Source: DASXKD01 sp963703605 (GTDB taxonomy: Bacteria; Actinomycetota; Actinomycetes; Streptosporangiales; Streptosporangiaceae). Taken from it: a DNA stretch of 64,000 nucleotides. The notes beneath the pieces are model-generated. The model worked only from the letters and a program-made list of their open reading frames with translations, made no database searches and had not been told where the DNA came from. The position numbers and the translations under genes are program-made. The stretch spans positions 62,001-126,000 of the forward strand of contig CAVPFC010000005.1 in assembly GCA_963703605.1 (NCBI GenBank), in the 5' to 3' direction. Positions 40,846 through 49,032 of this stretch are shown one piece after another; the stretch's first letter is position 1, and the number at the start of each line of letters is the position of its first letter.

Positions 40846-42267
40846 CGTTCCCTAAGGTACCCGTCGATCTCGCCGGCCGCGGTCCGCGCGGTGGCTACGC
40901 ACGCTGGGATGCCGATCCCGTCGTAGGCCGCGCCGCACACCGCCAGCCCGGGCTGGCGGGCCACCTCGGCCCGGATCCGGGCGACGCGGCCGAGGTGGCC
41001 GACGGTGTACTGCGGCAGCGCCCCGCCCCACCTGCTCACCCGGGTGGCCACCGGCGCCCCGTGCACCCCGGTCGCCGCCGCGAGGTCGCCCGCGGCCACC
41101 GCGGCCAGGTCGGCGTCGTCGGCCTGGAGCAGCGCCTCCTCACCGACCCGGCCGAGCGAGCACCGGACGATGACCAGGCCGTCGGCGTCCCGTTGCAGGT
41201 GCGGCCACTTGACCGACGAGAACGTGACCGCCTTGACCGGGCGCCCGTCCACGGCGGGCACCAGGTAGCCGCTGCCCTCGGGCGGGCGGGGGAACGCCGC
41301 GGCGGGATAGGCGAGCGTGACGATCGCCATGCTCGCGTAGCCGATCTCGCGCAGCGCCGCCGCGGCCGGGCGCCCGGCACCCCGGCGAGCAGCCGGGCCG
41401 CCGGGCCGGCCGGGACCGCCAGCACGACGGCGTCCGCCGTCAGGTACTCCGGGTCGTGCGCGGAGCCCACGGTCAGCCGCCAGCCCGAGGCCGTGCGGGC
41501 CAGCTCACGCACCATGGCGGAGGTGCGGACCGTGGCGCCGGAGGCGGCGGCGACGGCCGCCGGCAGCGACCCCAGCCCGGCGGCGAGGGTCATGAAAACG
41601 GGGGGGAGGGGATGTTTGGGCCGCGCCACCGGCTTCCTGGGCGGGGGCATCAGCGCGCCCGCCGCCTCGGCCAGCGACGCGTGCCGCCGGGACTCACCGG
41701 CCAGCGCGGGCAGCGTGGCCTCGAAGGACAGTTCCTCGGCGCGGCCGGCGTACACGCCGCCGAGCAGCGGGTCGACGAGGCGGTCCACGACCTCCTGGCC
41801 GAACCGGGCGCCCACGTACGCGGCCACCGGTACGTCGCCGTCCCGGCCGGTCGCGGGCAGGTCGAGGTCACGCCGGGCGCGGGCCATCCCGTCCGCCGAG
41901 ACAAGCCCGGTCTGGGCCAGCTCATCGAGATCGGCCGGCACGCCCATGACCTGGTGCCGCGGCAGCGGGTGCAGTTCCCCCTGCTCCAGATCCCGGCGGC
42001 CGTCGTGCCCGGCCGGACCAGGTGCCCGGTGAGGCCGACGGCGCCGATCAGCCCGGTGCCCTCGGGGCGCCGGGTGAGCAGCGCCTCCGCTCCCTCGTCG
42101 ACGGCGACGCCGGCCACGTCCGAGACGGTGAGCTTTCCGCCGAGCCGCGGCGACCCCTCCAAGACGGTGACGTGGCACGGCGTGCGCCGCAGGAAGAACG
42201 CGGCGGCGAGCCCGGCGATGCCGCCGCCGGCGATGACGACGGCGGGCGCCGGACCGGGACGGCTCAC
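40842..42267 (-). CDS. hemY: Coproporphyrinogen/protoporphyrinogen oxidase (HemY/CgoX type), two frameshifts
   Basis: FAD-dependent oxidase upstream of hemQ. From GTG 42267: VVIAGGGIAGLAAAFFLRR, then LEGSPRLGGKL, DVAGVAVDEGAEALLTRRPE. Two frameshifts interrupt it, each one base missing in a C/G run: at 41977-41981 (between GIWSRG and ELHPLPRHQVM) and at 41373-41375 (between LLAGVPG and REIGYASMAIVTLAYPA). With both repaired the protein is 475 residues, normal for HemY, and ends ...VARQPGLAVCGAAYDGIGI... toward GEIDGYLRER. Two base losses in homopolymers point to sequencing error. The hemQ ATG overlaps its stop. Confidence 0.85.
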
Positions 42268-42470
42268 CCGTACACCCTGGCAGAACCCGGCCCGCCGGGG
42301 CGAACCGGGGCGCCGCGCCACCGCCGCCGCGGGCCCGGCCCCGCCTGCCTCAGCAGACGACTGTGGTCACGCGGCTGTCCTTTTGGCACGGGAATTCCCC
42401 CGATCGCAATGCCATTGAGGCCGTTGACCCCTTGATGCGGTTTGGGTAATTCCTGCCATACTTCTGTGCC

Positions 42471-43007
42471 ATGGTCTCGGAACCTGCGGTGTCGGTGCGG
42501 CAGGCCAGGCCCGAAGACGTCGGCCGGCTTCAGGCGATCCAGCTGGCGGCCGGCAACGCGTTCCGCGACGTCGGCATGCCTTCGGTCGCGGACAGCCCGC
42601 CACTCCCCACCGAATCGCTGACCGGCTACCGGCGGGCCGGCCGCGCCTGGGTGGCCGCGGACGAGTACGACGAGCCCGTCGGGTTCGTGGTGGCCGACGT
42701 GGTGGACGACCGCGCGCACATCGAGCAGGTCAGCGTGCACCCGGCGCACGCGGGCCGGCGGATCGGCGCCATGCTGCTGGACCACGTGGCCGACTGGGCC
42801 ACCGGGCACCACCTGACCGGGCTGACGCTCATCACGTTCCGCGGGGTGCCCTGGAACGCGCCCTACTACGAGCGCCTCGGCTTCCGCGAGCTGGCCGAAA
42901 CGGAGGTCAGCCCCGAGCTGGCGGCCCGCAAGGCGGCCGAGGGCGGGAACCTCTCGGCCCGGGTCTGCATGCTCCGCGAGCTGGGTAACAGCGATGCCAA
43001 GTTGTGA
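42471..43007 (+). CDS. GNAT family N-acetyltransferase
   Basis: A 178-residue GNAT enzyme. Motifs: VRQARPEDVGRLQAIQ at the start, GFVVADVVDDRAHIEQVSVHP, then the acetyl-CoA loop HAGRRIGAMLLDHV and APYYERLGFRELAETEVSP. Actinobacterial relatives with this layout acetylate small molecules or protein termini; the substrate is unknown. CATACT lies eight bases before the ATG, a poorer leaderless candidate. It is divergent from hemY and followed by the DUF4349 gene. Confidence 0.88.
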   Translation: MVSEPAVSVRQARPEDVGRLQAIQLAAGNAFRDVGMPSVADSPPLPTESLTGYRRAGRAWVAADEYDEPVGFVVADVVDDRAHIEQVSVHPAHAGRRIGAMLLDHVADWATGHHLTGLTLITFRGVPWNAPYYERLGFRELAETEVSPELAARKAAEGGNLSARVCMLRELGNSDAKL

Positions 43008-43052
43008 CCACGGACGGGGAACCCCGATCTAGCACACCGGCGTCCGATCGGC

Positions 43053-44024
43053 ATGAAAGCGCCCATTAAACCCAGCACCATTTCCCCGGCCAAGCGCAAG
43101 CCCGCCGTCTGGGCGGGCGTTCTCGCCGCGGGCGCCTGCATGCTGGCCGCCGGCTGCTCGGCGAGCGGCCAGCCGGGAGCCTCCGGTTCCGCAGCCGTAC
43201 CACACGCCGCTATCGCGGGAGCGGCGGGCAGGGCCGCGGCGCACGGCCCGGCGGCCAGCGGATCCAGCGCGGTTCGGCCGGGCGGGGGGCTCAGCCTCAC
43301 CGCCCTGGCTCCCCCCGGCCAGTCGATCATCTACACGGCCGGCCTCACGGTGCGGTCCGGCAACGTCGAAGCGGCGGTATCCCGGGCGGCCGGCGTGGTG
43401 GCCGCGGCCGGCGGCTACGTGTCCGCGGAGCAGGCCGCCCTGAGCCGGAACCAGACGACCCGGCCGATGGTGAGCATCCAGTTCAAGATCCCGGTCGGCA
43501 CCTACCGGGCCGCGCTCGCCGCGCTGAGCGGCCTGGGCACCAAGCTGTCGGAGTCCCAGCGGGCGGTAGACGTCACGCAGACCGTGGCCGACGTCACCAG
43601 CCGGGTCGCCTCGGCTCACGCGATGATCGCCCAGCTCCGCAAGCTGCTGGCCCGCACCGGCTCGGTCGGCGGCCTGCTGAGCGTCCAGGACCAGATCAGC
43701 CAGGAGGAAGCCAGCCTGGAGGCGCTGGAGTCGCAGCAGCGGGCGCTGGCCGGCGAGACCACGTACGCGACCGTCTCCATGATCATCGAGGGGCCCGTCC
43801 CGCCGCACCACCGGCACCACCACGCCAGGAAGACCGCGGCCGGGTTCCTGGGCGGGCTCACCGCGGGCTGGCACGCGCTGCGCCGGGTCGTCGGTGTGCT
43901 GCTCACCGTCGCCGGGGCCGTGCTGCCGTTCGCGATCATCCTGGCGCTGCTGGCGCTGGCCGCCTACGTTGCCCGCCGGCGGCTGGCGGCCCGGCGGAAG
44001 ACGGGGGCCAGCCCGGCCCAGTGA
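43053..44024 (+). CDS. DUF4349 domain lipoprotein
   Basis: A 323-residue protein. The N-terminus is a lipoprotein signal (VWAGVLAAGACMLAAGC, lipobox LAAGC). A low-complexity region leads to the DUF4349 domain at residues about 90-250 (IIYTAGLTVRSGNVEAAVSR, AAGVVAAAGGYVSAEQ, SIQFKIPVGTYRAALAALS, LSESQRAVDVTQTVADV). A coiled coil (DQISQEEASLEALESQQRAL) and a C-terminal helix (LLTVAGAVLPFAIILALLAL) follow. Probably anchored in the envelope by lipid and helix. Role unknown; relatives are linked with cell-surface processes. Confidence 0.88.
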   Translation: MKAPIKPSTISPAKRKPAVWAGVLAAGACMLAAGCSASGQPGASGSAAVPHAAIAGAAGRAAAHGPAASGSSAVRPGGGLSLTALAPPGQSIIYTAGLTVRSGNVEAAVSRAAGVVAAAGGYVSAEQAALSRNQTTRPMVSIQFKIPVGTYRAALAALSGLGTKLSESQRAVDVTQTVADVTSRVASAHAMIAQLRKLLARTGSVGGLLSVQDQISQEEASLEALESQQRALAGETTYATVSMIIEGPVPPHHRHHHARKTAAGFLGGLTAGWHALRRVVGVLLTVAGAVLPFAIILALLALAAYVARRRLAARRKTGASPAQ

Positions 44025-44036
44025 GCACCCCCGGGG

Positions 44037-45080
44037 TCACCCCGGCCGCGCGGACTCCTCATGGACCAGGTCGGTGACGCGGGCCAGCACGCCGGGGTCG
44101 GTCTCCGGCAGCACGCCGTGGCCGAGGTTGAACACGTGGCCCTCCGCCACCCGGCCCTGGGCCAGCACTCGCTTGACCTGCTTTTCGATGGCCGGCCACG
44201 GCGCCAGCAAGACGGCCGGGTCGAGGTTGCCCTGGAGCGCCCGGCCCGCCTCGACCCGCCGCGCCGCCTCGTCCAGGCCGATCCGCCAGTCCACGCCGAC
44301 GACGTCGGCGCCCGCCTCGCCGAGCTGCCGGAGCAGTTCCCCGGTCCCGACGCCGAAGTGGATCCGGGGCACTCCCGAGCCCGCCAGCTCCGCGAAGATC
44401 CGCTTGCTGTGCGGCAGCACCGCCTCGCGGTACTCGTCGGGGCCGACCGCGCCCGCCCAGGAGTCGAACAGCTGCACCGCGGCGACCCCGGCGCTGACCT
44501 GGACACGCAGGAACGCCGCGGTGATGTCCGCCAGCCGGGCCAGCAGGGCGTGCCACAGGCCTGGCTCGCCGTACATGAGCGCCCTGGTCCGGTCGTGGTT
44601 GCGGGACGGGCCGCCCTCGATCAGGTACGAGGCGAGCGTGAACGGGCCCCCGGCGAAGCCGATCAGCGGGGTGGCGCCCAGCTCGGCCACCAGGCTGGTG
44701 ACCGCCTCGGTGACGTAGGGCACGTCGTCCGGGCCCAGGTCGCGCAGCCGGGCCAGGTCCGCCTCGGTGCGGAACGGCTGGCCGGTGACCGGCCCGACCC
44801 CCGGCTTGATGTCGATGTCGACGCCCACCGCGCGCAGCGGTACCACGATGTCGCTGAACAGGATGGCCGCGTCCACCGCGTACCGGCGCAGCGGCTGGAG
44901 GGTGATCTCGGTGATGACGTCGGCCCTGGTGCACGCCGCCAGCATGGTCATCCCGTCCCTGGCGGCCCGGTACTCCGGCAGCGATCGGCCCGCCTGCCGC
45001 ATGAACCACACCGGGGTGTAGGGCACCGGTTCGCGGCGGCACGCCCGCAGAAAAGGCGATTCCTGCACCGGGGGCGTCAC
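44037..45080 (-). CDS. hemE: Uroporphyrinogen decarboxylase
   Basis: A 347-residue enzyme removing four acetate carboxyls from uroporphyrinogen III to give coproporphyrinogen III. Motifs: WFMRQAGRSLPEYRAARDG (substrate Arg), IKPGVGPVTGQPFRTE, GFAGGPFTLASYLIEGG, HFGVGTGELLRQL and VFNLGHGVLPETDP. Start at GTG 45080 gives a normal length; a GAGAGG ribosome site lies upstream. The frame continuing upstream is a shadow. It is divergent from the zinc-ribbon and DUF3000 genes and separate from hemY-hemQ, with two plus-strand genes between. Confidence 0.93.
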   Translation of the reverse strand: MTPPVQESPFLRACRREPVPYTPVWFMRQAGRSLPEYRAARDGMTMLAACTRADVITEITLQPLRRYAVDAAILFSDIVVPLRAVGVDIDIKPGVGPVTGQPFRTEADLARLRDLGPDDVPYVTEAVTSLVAELGATPLIGFAGGPFTLASYLIEGGPSRNHDRTRALMYGEPGLWHALLARLADITAAFLRVQVSAGVAAVQLFDSWAGAVGPDEYREAVLPHSKRIFAELAGSGVPRIHFGVGTGELLRQLGEAGADVVGVDWRIGLDEAARRVEAGRALQGNLDPAVLLAPWPAIEKQVKRVLAQGRVAEGHVFNLGHGVLPETDPGVLARVTDLVHEESARPG

Positions 45081-45185
45081 GCAGGTGATCCTCTCACAGG
45101 ACACGCCGTGCGGGTCCCGCATCATGACGGCACCGCATGCCACGATCGCTAGCAGCGGCGTCGCCGCGGTGAGGAGGTCGCCAGC

Positions 45186-45395
45186 ATGAACCCGATGTTC
45201 CGCCGATGCGAGGACTGTGGTGGCGAGCAGCTGTTCGAACAGGCGCACGACGTGCCGGGCGACTGCCCGGACTCCCCGGACGGCCTCTGCCCGGAATGGT
45301 CCTGCACCGGATGCGGCACCGTGCTGCTCGCGGTGTTCCCGCTGCCGCTCGCCGAGCCAGCCCCTGGGCCGGCCCTGGCCGGCCGGGTGGCATGA
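45186..45395 (+). CDS. Small Cys-rich zinc-ribbon-like protein
   Basis: A 69-residue protein preceded by GTGAGGAGGTCG. Cysteines are in CEDCGG, CPDSPDGLC and CTGCGT, enough for two metal-binding pairs. The C-terminal part is hydrophobic/Pro-rich. It may be a zinc ribbon or redox protein between hemE and DUF3000; I do not recognise it. Confidence 0.6.
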   Translation: MNPMFRRCEDCGGEQLFEQAHDVPGDCPDSPDGLCPEWSCTGCGTVLLAVFPLPLAEPAPGPALAGRVA

Positions 45396-45414
45396 GGAGC
45401 GGCCGGTCACGGCG

Positions 45415-45420
45415 TACCCT
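45415..45420 (+). promoter_or_regulatory. -10 box for leaderless DUF3000 transcript
   Basis: TACCCT is followed by six bases and the ATG at 45427. No ribosome site is seen. It supports the ATG chosen for DUF3000. Confidence 0.45.
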
Positions 45421-45426
45421 CGGACT

Positions 45427-46098
45427 ATGAGGCAGGTCGGCAGGGTAACGGTGCCGAGCGAGGAGGCATCCGCCACGTTCAGCGCCGCGGTCGCGGACCT
45501 GCGCTCGTGCCAGGACCAGGTGCGGCAGATCAGGCCGGAGCTCTGTTTCGAGGAGGTCCCGGCGCCACGCACGCTCGCGCCGTTCGCGACCGCCGTCGGC
45601 GCGGCCGTCCGGCTGGACGGGGCCGAGGTCGCCACCGGCCGGTTCGTGCTGCTGTATGACCCCGCCGGGCAGCGTGGCTGGGCCGGCCCGCTGCGGGTCA
45701 TCGTCTATATCCGCGCCGAGCTGGAGCCGGAGATCGCCGAGGATCCCATGGTCGGCGAAGTCGCCTGGTCGTGGCTGACCGAGGCCCTCGACGCCAGGAC
45801 CGCGGGCTACGCGGAGCCGAGCGGCACGGTGACCCGGGTGGTCACCGAGGGCTTCGGCGCCAAACGCGAGGAGCCGCCGGCGACCGGGTTCGAGCTGCGC
45901 GCCTCCTGGTCGCCGGTCACCGGCGAGGAGGGTGCGCTGCCCGCAGACGCGGCGCTGGCCGGGGAGGACGGCGCACCGGACGGGCTGGCCGGGCATCTGG
46001 CCGCGTGGTGCGGGACGTTGTGTGCCGCGGCGGGACTGCCGCCGCTGGCGGCGGGTGTCAGCGCGCTCCGCCCGGCCGGGCGGCGGCGCAGCCCATGA
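45427..46098 (+). CDS. DUF3000 domain-containing protein
   Basis: A 223-residue protein of a family common near rnd and hemE in actinobacteria. Hallmarks: FSAAVADLRSCQDQVRQIRP, RPELCFEEVPAPRTLAPFA, DPAGQRGWAGPLRVIVYIRA, MVGEVAWSWLTEAL. Function unknown. The stop overlaps the start of rnd (ATGA), and rnd overlaps ogt, so the three genes form a coupled unit. TACCCT upstream with six bases spacing suggests a leaderless start. Confidence 0.87.
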   Translation: MRQVGRVTVPSEEASATFSAAVADLRSCQDQVRQIRPELCFEEVPAPRTLAPFATAVGAAVRLDGAEVATGRFVLLYDPAGQRGWAGPLRVIVYIRAELEPEIAEDPMVGEVAWSWLTEALDARTAGYAEPSGTVTRVVTEGFGAKREEPPATGFELRASWSPVTGEEGALPADAALAGEDGAPDGLAGHLAAWCGTLCAAAGLPPLAAGVSALRPAGRRRSP

Positions 46099-47501
46099 CA
46101 GAAAGCCCCGAGCAGCAAGCTCCTGATGCCGAGCGCGCGCCCGGCGAGGCCCCGCCGGGCGACGGCCAGGGCCCCGGGCCGGTTCCGCTGCTCGACCCCA
46201 GGGACGGGCCGGCCGCCCTGATCGCCTCGCGCGCCGCGCTCGACGCCGCGGTGACGGCCCTGGCCCGGGGCGAGGGCCCGGTCGCCGTGGACGCCGAGCG
46301 CGCCTCCGGTTTCCGCTACGGGCACCGCGCCTTCCTGATCCAGATCCGGCGCCGCGGCGCCGGCACGATGCTCATCGACCCCGTGCCCTGCCCCGACCTG
46401 TCCGGCCTGGACGCCGCGCTCGCGGGCGCGGAGATCGTGCTGCACGCCGCCTCCCAGGACCTGCCCTGCCTGGCCGAACTCGGCTTCCGCCCGCGGGCGC
46501 TGTTCGACACCGAGCTGGCGGGCAGGCTGCTCGGCTTCCCGCGGGTCGGCCTCGGCGCCCTGGTGGAGTCGGTGCTGGGCTTCTCGCTGGAGAAGGGCCA
46601 CGCCGCGGCCGACTGGTCGGTTCGCCCGCTGTCGGGCGAACTGCTCCGCTACGCGGCGCTGGACGTCGAGCTGCTGGTGGAGCTGCGTGACGCGCTGGCG
46701 GTCATGCTGGCGGCCGAGGGCAAGACCGAGTGGTCCCGGCAGGAGTTCGCCGCCGTGCTGGCCGCCAAGCCCGCGGGGCCGCGGCCGGACCCGTGGCGGC
46801 GGACCTCGGGCATCCACCGGGTGCACAGCCGCCGGGGGCTGGCCATCGTCCGGGAGCTCTGGGAGGAACGGGACAGGATCGCCCGGCGGCGCGACCTGTC
46901 CCCGGGCCGCGTGCTGCCGGACTCGGCCATCGTGGAGGCCGCCCGGTCGCTGCCCGGCTCCCAGGGCAGCCTCACCGACCTGCCGGGCTTCCAGGGCCGG
47001 GGCGCGCGCAGGCACGCCGCGGCGTGGCTGCGCGCGGTCCAGCGGGCCCGCGGCGAGCCCGAGCAGAGCCTGCCGGGCCCGGCGCTGCCGCCGCCCGAGG
47101 GCCCGCCGCCGACCCACCGCTGGCAGGAACGGGATCCCGCGGCGGCACGGCGGCTCGCCGCGGTGCGCACGGTGGTGGCGGCGCTGGCCGACGAGCACAC
47201 CGTGCCCGCCGAGAACCTGCTGCCGCCCGACGTTGTCCGCAGGCTCGCGTGGCAGCCCCCCGAGCCGCACGACCCGCAGGCGGTGTCGACCGACCTGGCC
47301 GTGCACGGGGCGCGGCCGTGGCAGTTGGAGCTGACCGCGGTGCCGATCAGCAAGGCGCTGGCCCGGCTGGAGGAGAAGGGCGAGGCATTACCGCCCGCCG
47401 GCCCGTCCGCGGCGCCGCCCCAGCACGGGGGCCGGGGACTAGCAGAGCGCGGCAGCGGGGTCAGCAGAATGTCCGAACCATCCGGCACACTGGAGCCGTG
47501 A
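46095..47501 (+). CDS. rnd: Ribonuclease D family 3'-5' exonuclease with HRDC domain
   Basis: A 468-residue DEDDy exonuclease for RNA processing. Exo motifs: VAVDAERASGFRYGHRAFL (DxE), VLHAASQDLPCLAELGF (D), RYAALDVELLVEL (YxxxD). The HRDC domain follows at about residues 215-295 (VRELWEERDRIARRRDLSPG, ADxxxIVEAA-type). Actinobacterial RNase D carries a further C-terminal region for nucleic acid binding (RRLAAVRTVVAALADEHTVP). ATG overlaps the DUF3000 stop; its stop overlaps the ogt GTG. Confidence 0.92.
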   Translation: MTESPEQQAPDAERAPGEAPPGDGQGPGPVPLLDPRDGPAALIASRAALDAAVTALARGEGPVAVDAERASGFRYGHRAFLIQIRRRGAGTMLIDPVPCPDLSGLDAALAGAEIVLHAASQDLPCLAELGFRPRALFDTELAGRLLGFPRVGLGALVESVLGFSLEKGHAAADWSVRPLSGELLRYAALDVELLVELRDALAVMLAAEGKTEWSRQEFAAVLAAKPAGPRPDPWRRTSGIHRVHSRRGLAIVRELWEERDRIARRRDLSPGRVLPDSAIVEAARSLPGSQGSLTDLPGFQGRGARRHAAAWLRAVQRARGEPEQSLPGPALPPPEGPPPTHRWQERDPAAARRLAAVRTVVAALADEHTVPAENLLPPDVVRRLAWQPPEPHDPQAVSTDLAVHGARPWQLELTAVPISKALARLEEKGEALPPAGPSAAPPQHGGRGLAERGSGVSRMSEPSGTLEP

Positions 47502-48082
47502 CGGAACTCGCCCCCGGCCGCTCCCAGCGGGATGCCCTCGACTGGGGCGGCATCGACACGCCCGTGGGCCGGATCTCGGTAGGTTGCGGCGCCGCGGGCA
47601 TCGCCTGCGTTCAGTACGGCTCCCGCCCGCCGCCAGGGCAGCCACAACCTGGCCCGGGGCACTCGCTGCTCCGCGCCGCGCTGGCCGAGCTCGCGGAGTA
47701 CTTCGGGGGCCAGCGGAAGTCGTTCGGCGTGCCGGTGGACTTGTCGGGGACCTCGGGCGCCAGGCACGCCGTGCTGTCGGCGCTGTACGACTCGGTGGGC
47801 TACGGGGAGACGATCACCTACGGCGGCCTCGCGGCCCGGGCCGGGCTGGCCGACGCAGGGCCGGTCCCCCCGGCCCGGGTGGTCGGCCAGATCATGGCGT
47901 CGAACCCGCTCACGATCATCGTGCCGTGCCACCGGGTGGTCGCGGGCAACGGGCTTGGCGGCTACAGCGGCGGCGTGGGCACCGACACCAAGCAGTGGCT
48001 GCTGATCTTCGAGGGAGCGCTCCCGCCGACTCTGGACTGGGACCCGTCCGGCCTGCACGCCGCCGCGGCTCCCGGCGGTTAA
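47498..48082 (+). CDS. ogt: Methylated-DNA-[protein]-cysteine S-methyltransferase
   Basis: A 194-residue suicide repair protein that removes alkyl groups from O6 of guanine. The active site PCHRVVAGNG is followed by LGGYSGGVGTDTKQWLL, and GETITYGGLAARAG lies before it. GTG 47498 overlaps the rnd stop (GTGA). Its TAA shares bases with the convergent NUDIX gene's stop (TTAA). Confidence 0.92.
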   Translation: MTELAPGRSQRDALDWGGIDTPVGRISVGCGAAGIACVQYGSRPPPGQPQPGPGHSLLRAALAELAEYFGGQRKSFGVPVDLSGTSGARHAVLSALYDSVGYGETITYGGLAARAGLADAGPVPPARVVGQIMASNPLTIIVPCHRVVAGNGLGGYSGGVGTDTKQWLLIFEGALPPTLDWDPSGLHAAAAPGG

Positions 48083-49032
48083 CCGGTGAGGGCCTCGTCC
48101 GCGGGCCCGGCCTGATGCTGCTCGGCCGAGGCCAGGCTGCCCTTGCTGGCCTGGAGCACCCAGAACGCCCCCTTGCGCAGCGGGGGCCCGCCGGGCACCG
48201 GCGCAGCGAGGGCCGCACAGGCGCAGGCCAGCAGCCAGGCCAGGTTCTGCCGGTGCGCGCAGATGACGACGGGCCCGTCGCTCGCGACGGTCTCGGCGAT
48301 CCACTGCCCGGCGGCCTCGGTCGCCACCGAGTCCGGCCCGGGTTCCGCCGTGCTGCCGCCCACGGTCAGCGCCGGCTCGATCTCCACCTTGGCGCCCATC
48401 AGCGCCGCGTACGGGCGGACCGTGGCCAGGCACCGCCGGGCCCCGGAGCTGACCACCCGGGCGGGCACGAACGAGCCGAGGATCTGGCCGAGGGCGTGCG
48501 CCTCCACCTGGCCCCTGGCCGACAGCGGCCGCGCCAGGTCGTCGTCATGACCGGCCCGGTGCCAGGCCTTCCTGCTGATCGCGTCGGCGTGCCTGAGCAG
48601 GATCACCGGGGTGGTGTCGGCCGGCCCGGCGAGAAACCCGTCGAGCACCGTGCGGTCGCGGTCGTAGCTCAGCCGGCCGGCCGCGTCCGCCACGGGCAGC
48701 CAGGCCAGCGAGTCCACCTCTTCGTTCGGCGTGAACGCGTCCGGCGAGACGGGGCGCGCCGCCCAGTAGTCCACCCGCTTGGGCCGTCCCTCGGTGACGT
48801 AGTGGGTGGTGGGCAGGCGCCGCCCGAGCGCCACCCGCACCCCGGCTTCCTCGGCGACCTCCCGGACCGCGGTCAGCAGCACGTGCTCGCCGGGCATGGT
48901 CTTGCCCTTGGGGATGCTCCAGTCGTCGTAGCGGGGCCGGTGCACGAGCACGATGTCGGTGCCCGCCGCGCCGCGCCGCCACACGACCGCGCCGGCCGCG
49001 CGGATGACGCCGGGTTCCGCCGGGTCAGCCAT
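48079..49032 (-). CDS. NUDIX hydrolase / SixA phosphohistidine phosphatase-like fusion (MutT1 type)
   Basis: A 317-residue two-domain protein. The N-terminal NUDIX box reads GKTMPGE...REVAEEAG (residues about 42-64), followed by a histidine-phosphatase domain (residues about 140-290) with LLRHADAISRKAW and VICAHRQNLAWLL. Mycobacterial MutT1, next to ppk, has the same layout; it cleans up 8-oxo-dGTP or diadenosine polyphosphates. Its ATG overlaps the ppk 3' end by eight bases, so polyphosphate and nucleotide metabolism are coupled in expression. Confidence 0.9.
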   Translation of the reverse strand: MADPAEPGVIRAAGAVVWRRGAAGTDIVLVHRPRYDDWSIPKGKTMPGEHVLLTAVREVAEEAGVRVALGRRLPTTHYVTEGRPKRVDYWAARPVSPDAFTPNEEVDSLAWLPVADAAGRLSYDRDRTVLDGFLAGPADTTPVILLRHADAISRKAWHRAGHDDDLARPLSARGQVEAHALGQILGSFVPARVVSSGARRCLATVRPYAALMGAKVEIEPALTVGGSTAEPGPDSVATEAAGQWIAETVASDGPVVICAHRQNLAWLLACACAALAAPVPGGPPLRKGAFWVLQASKGSLASAEQHQAGPADEALTG

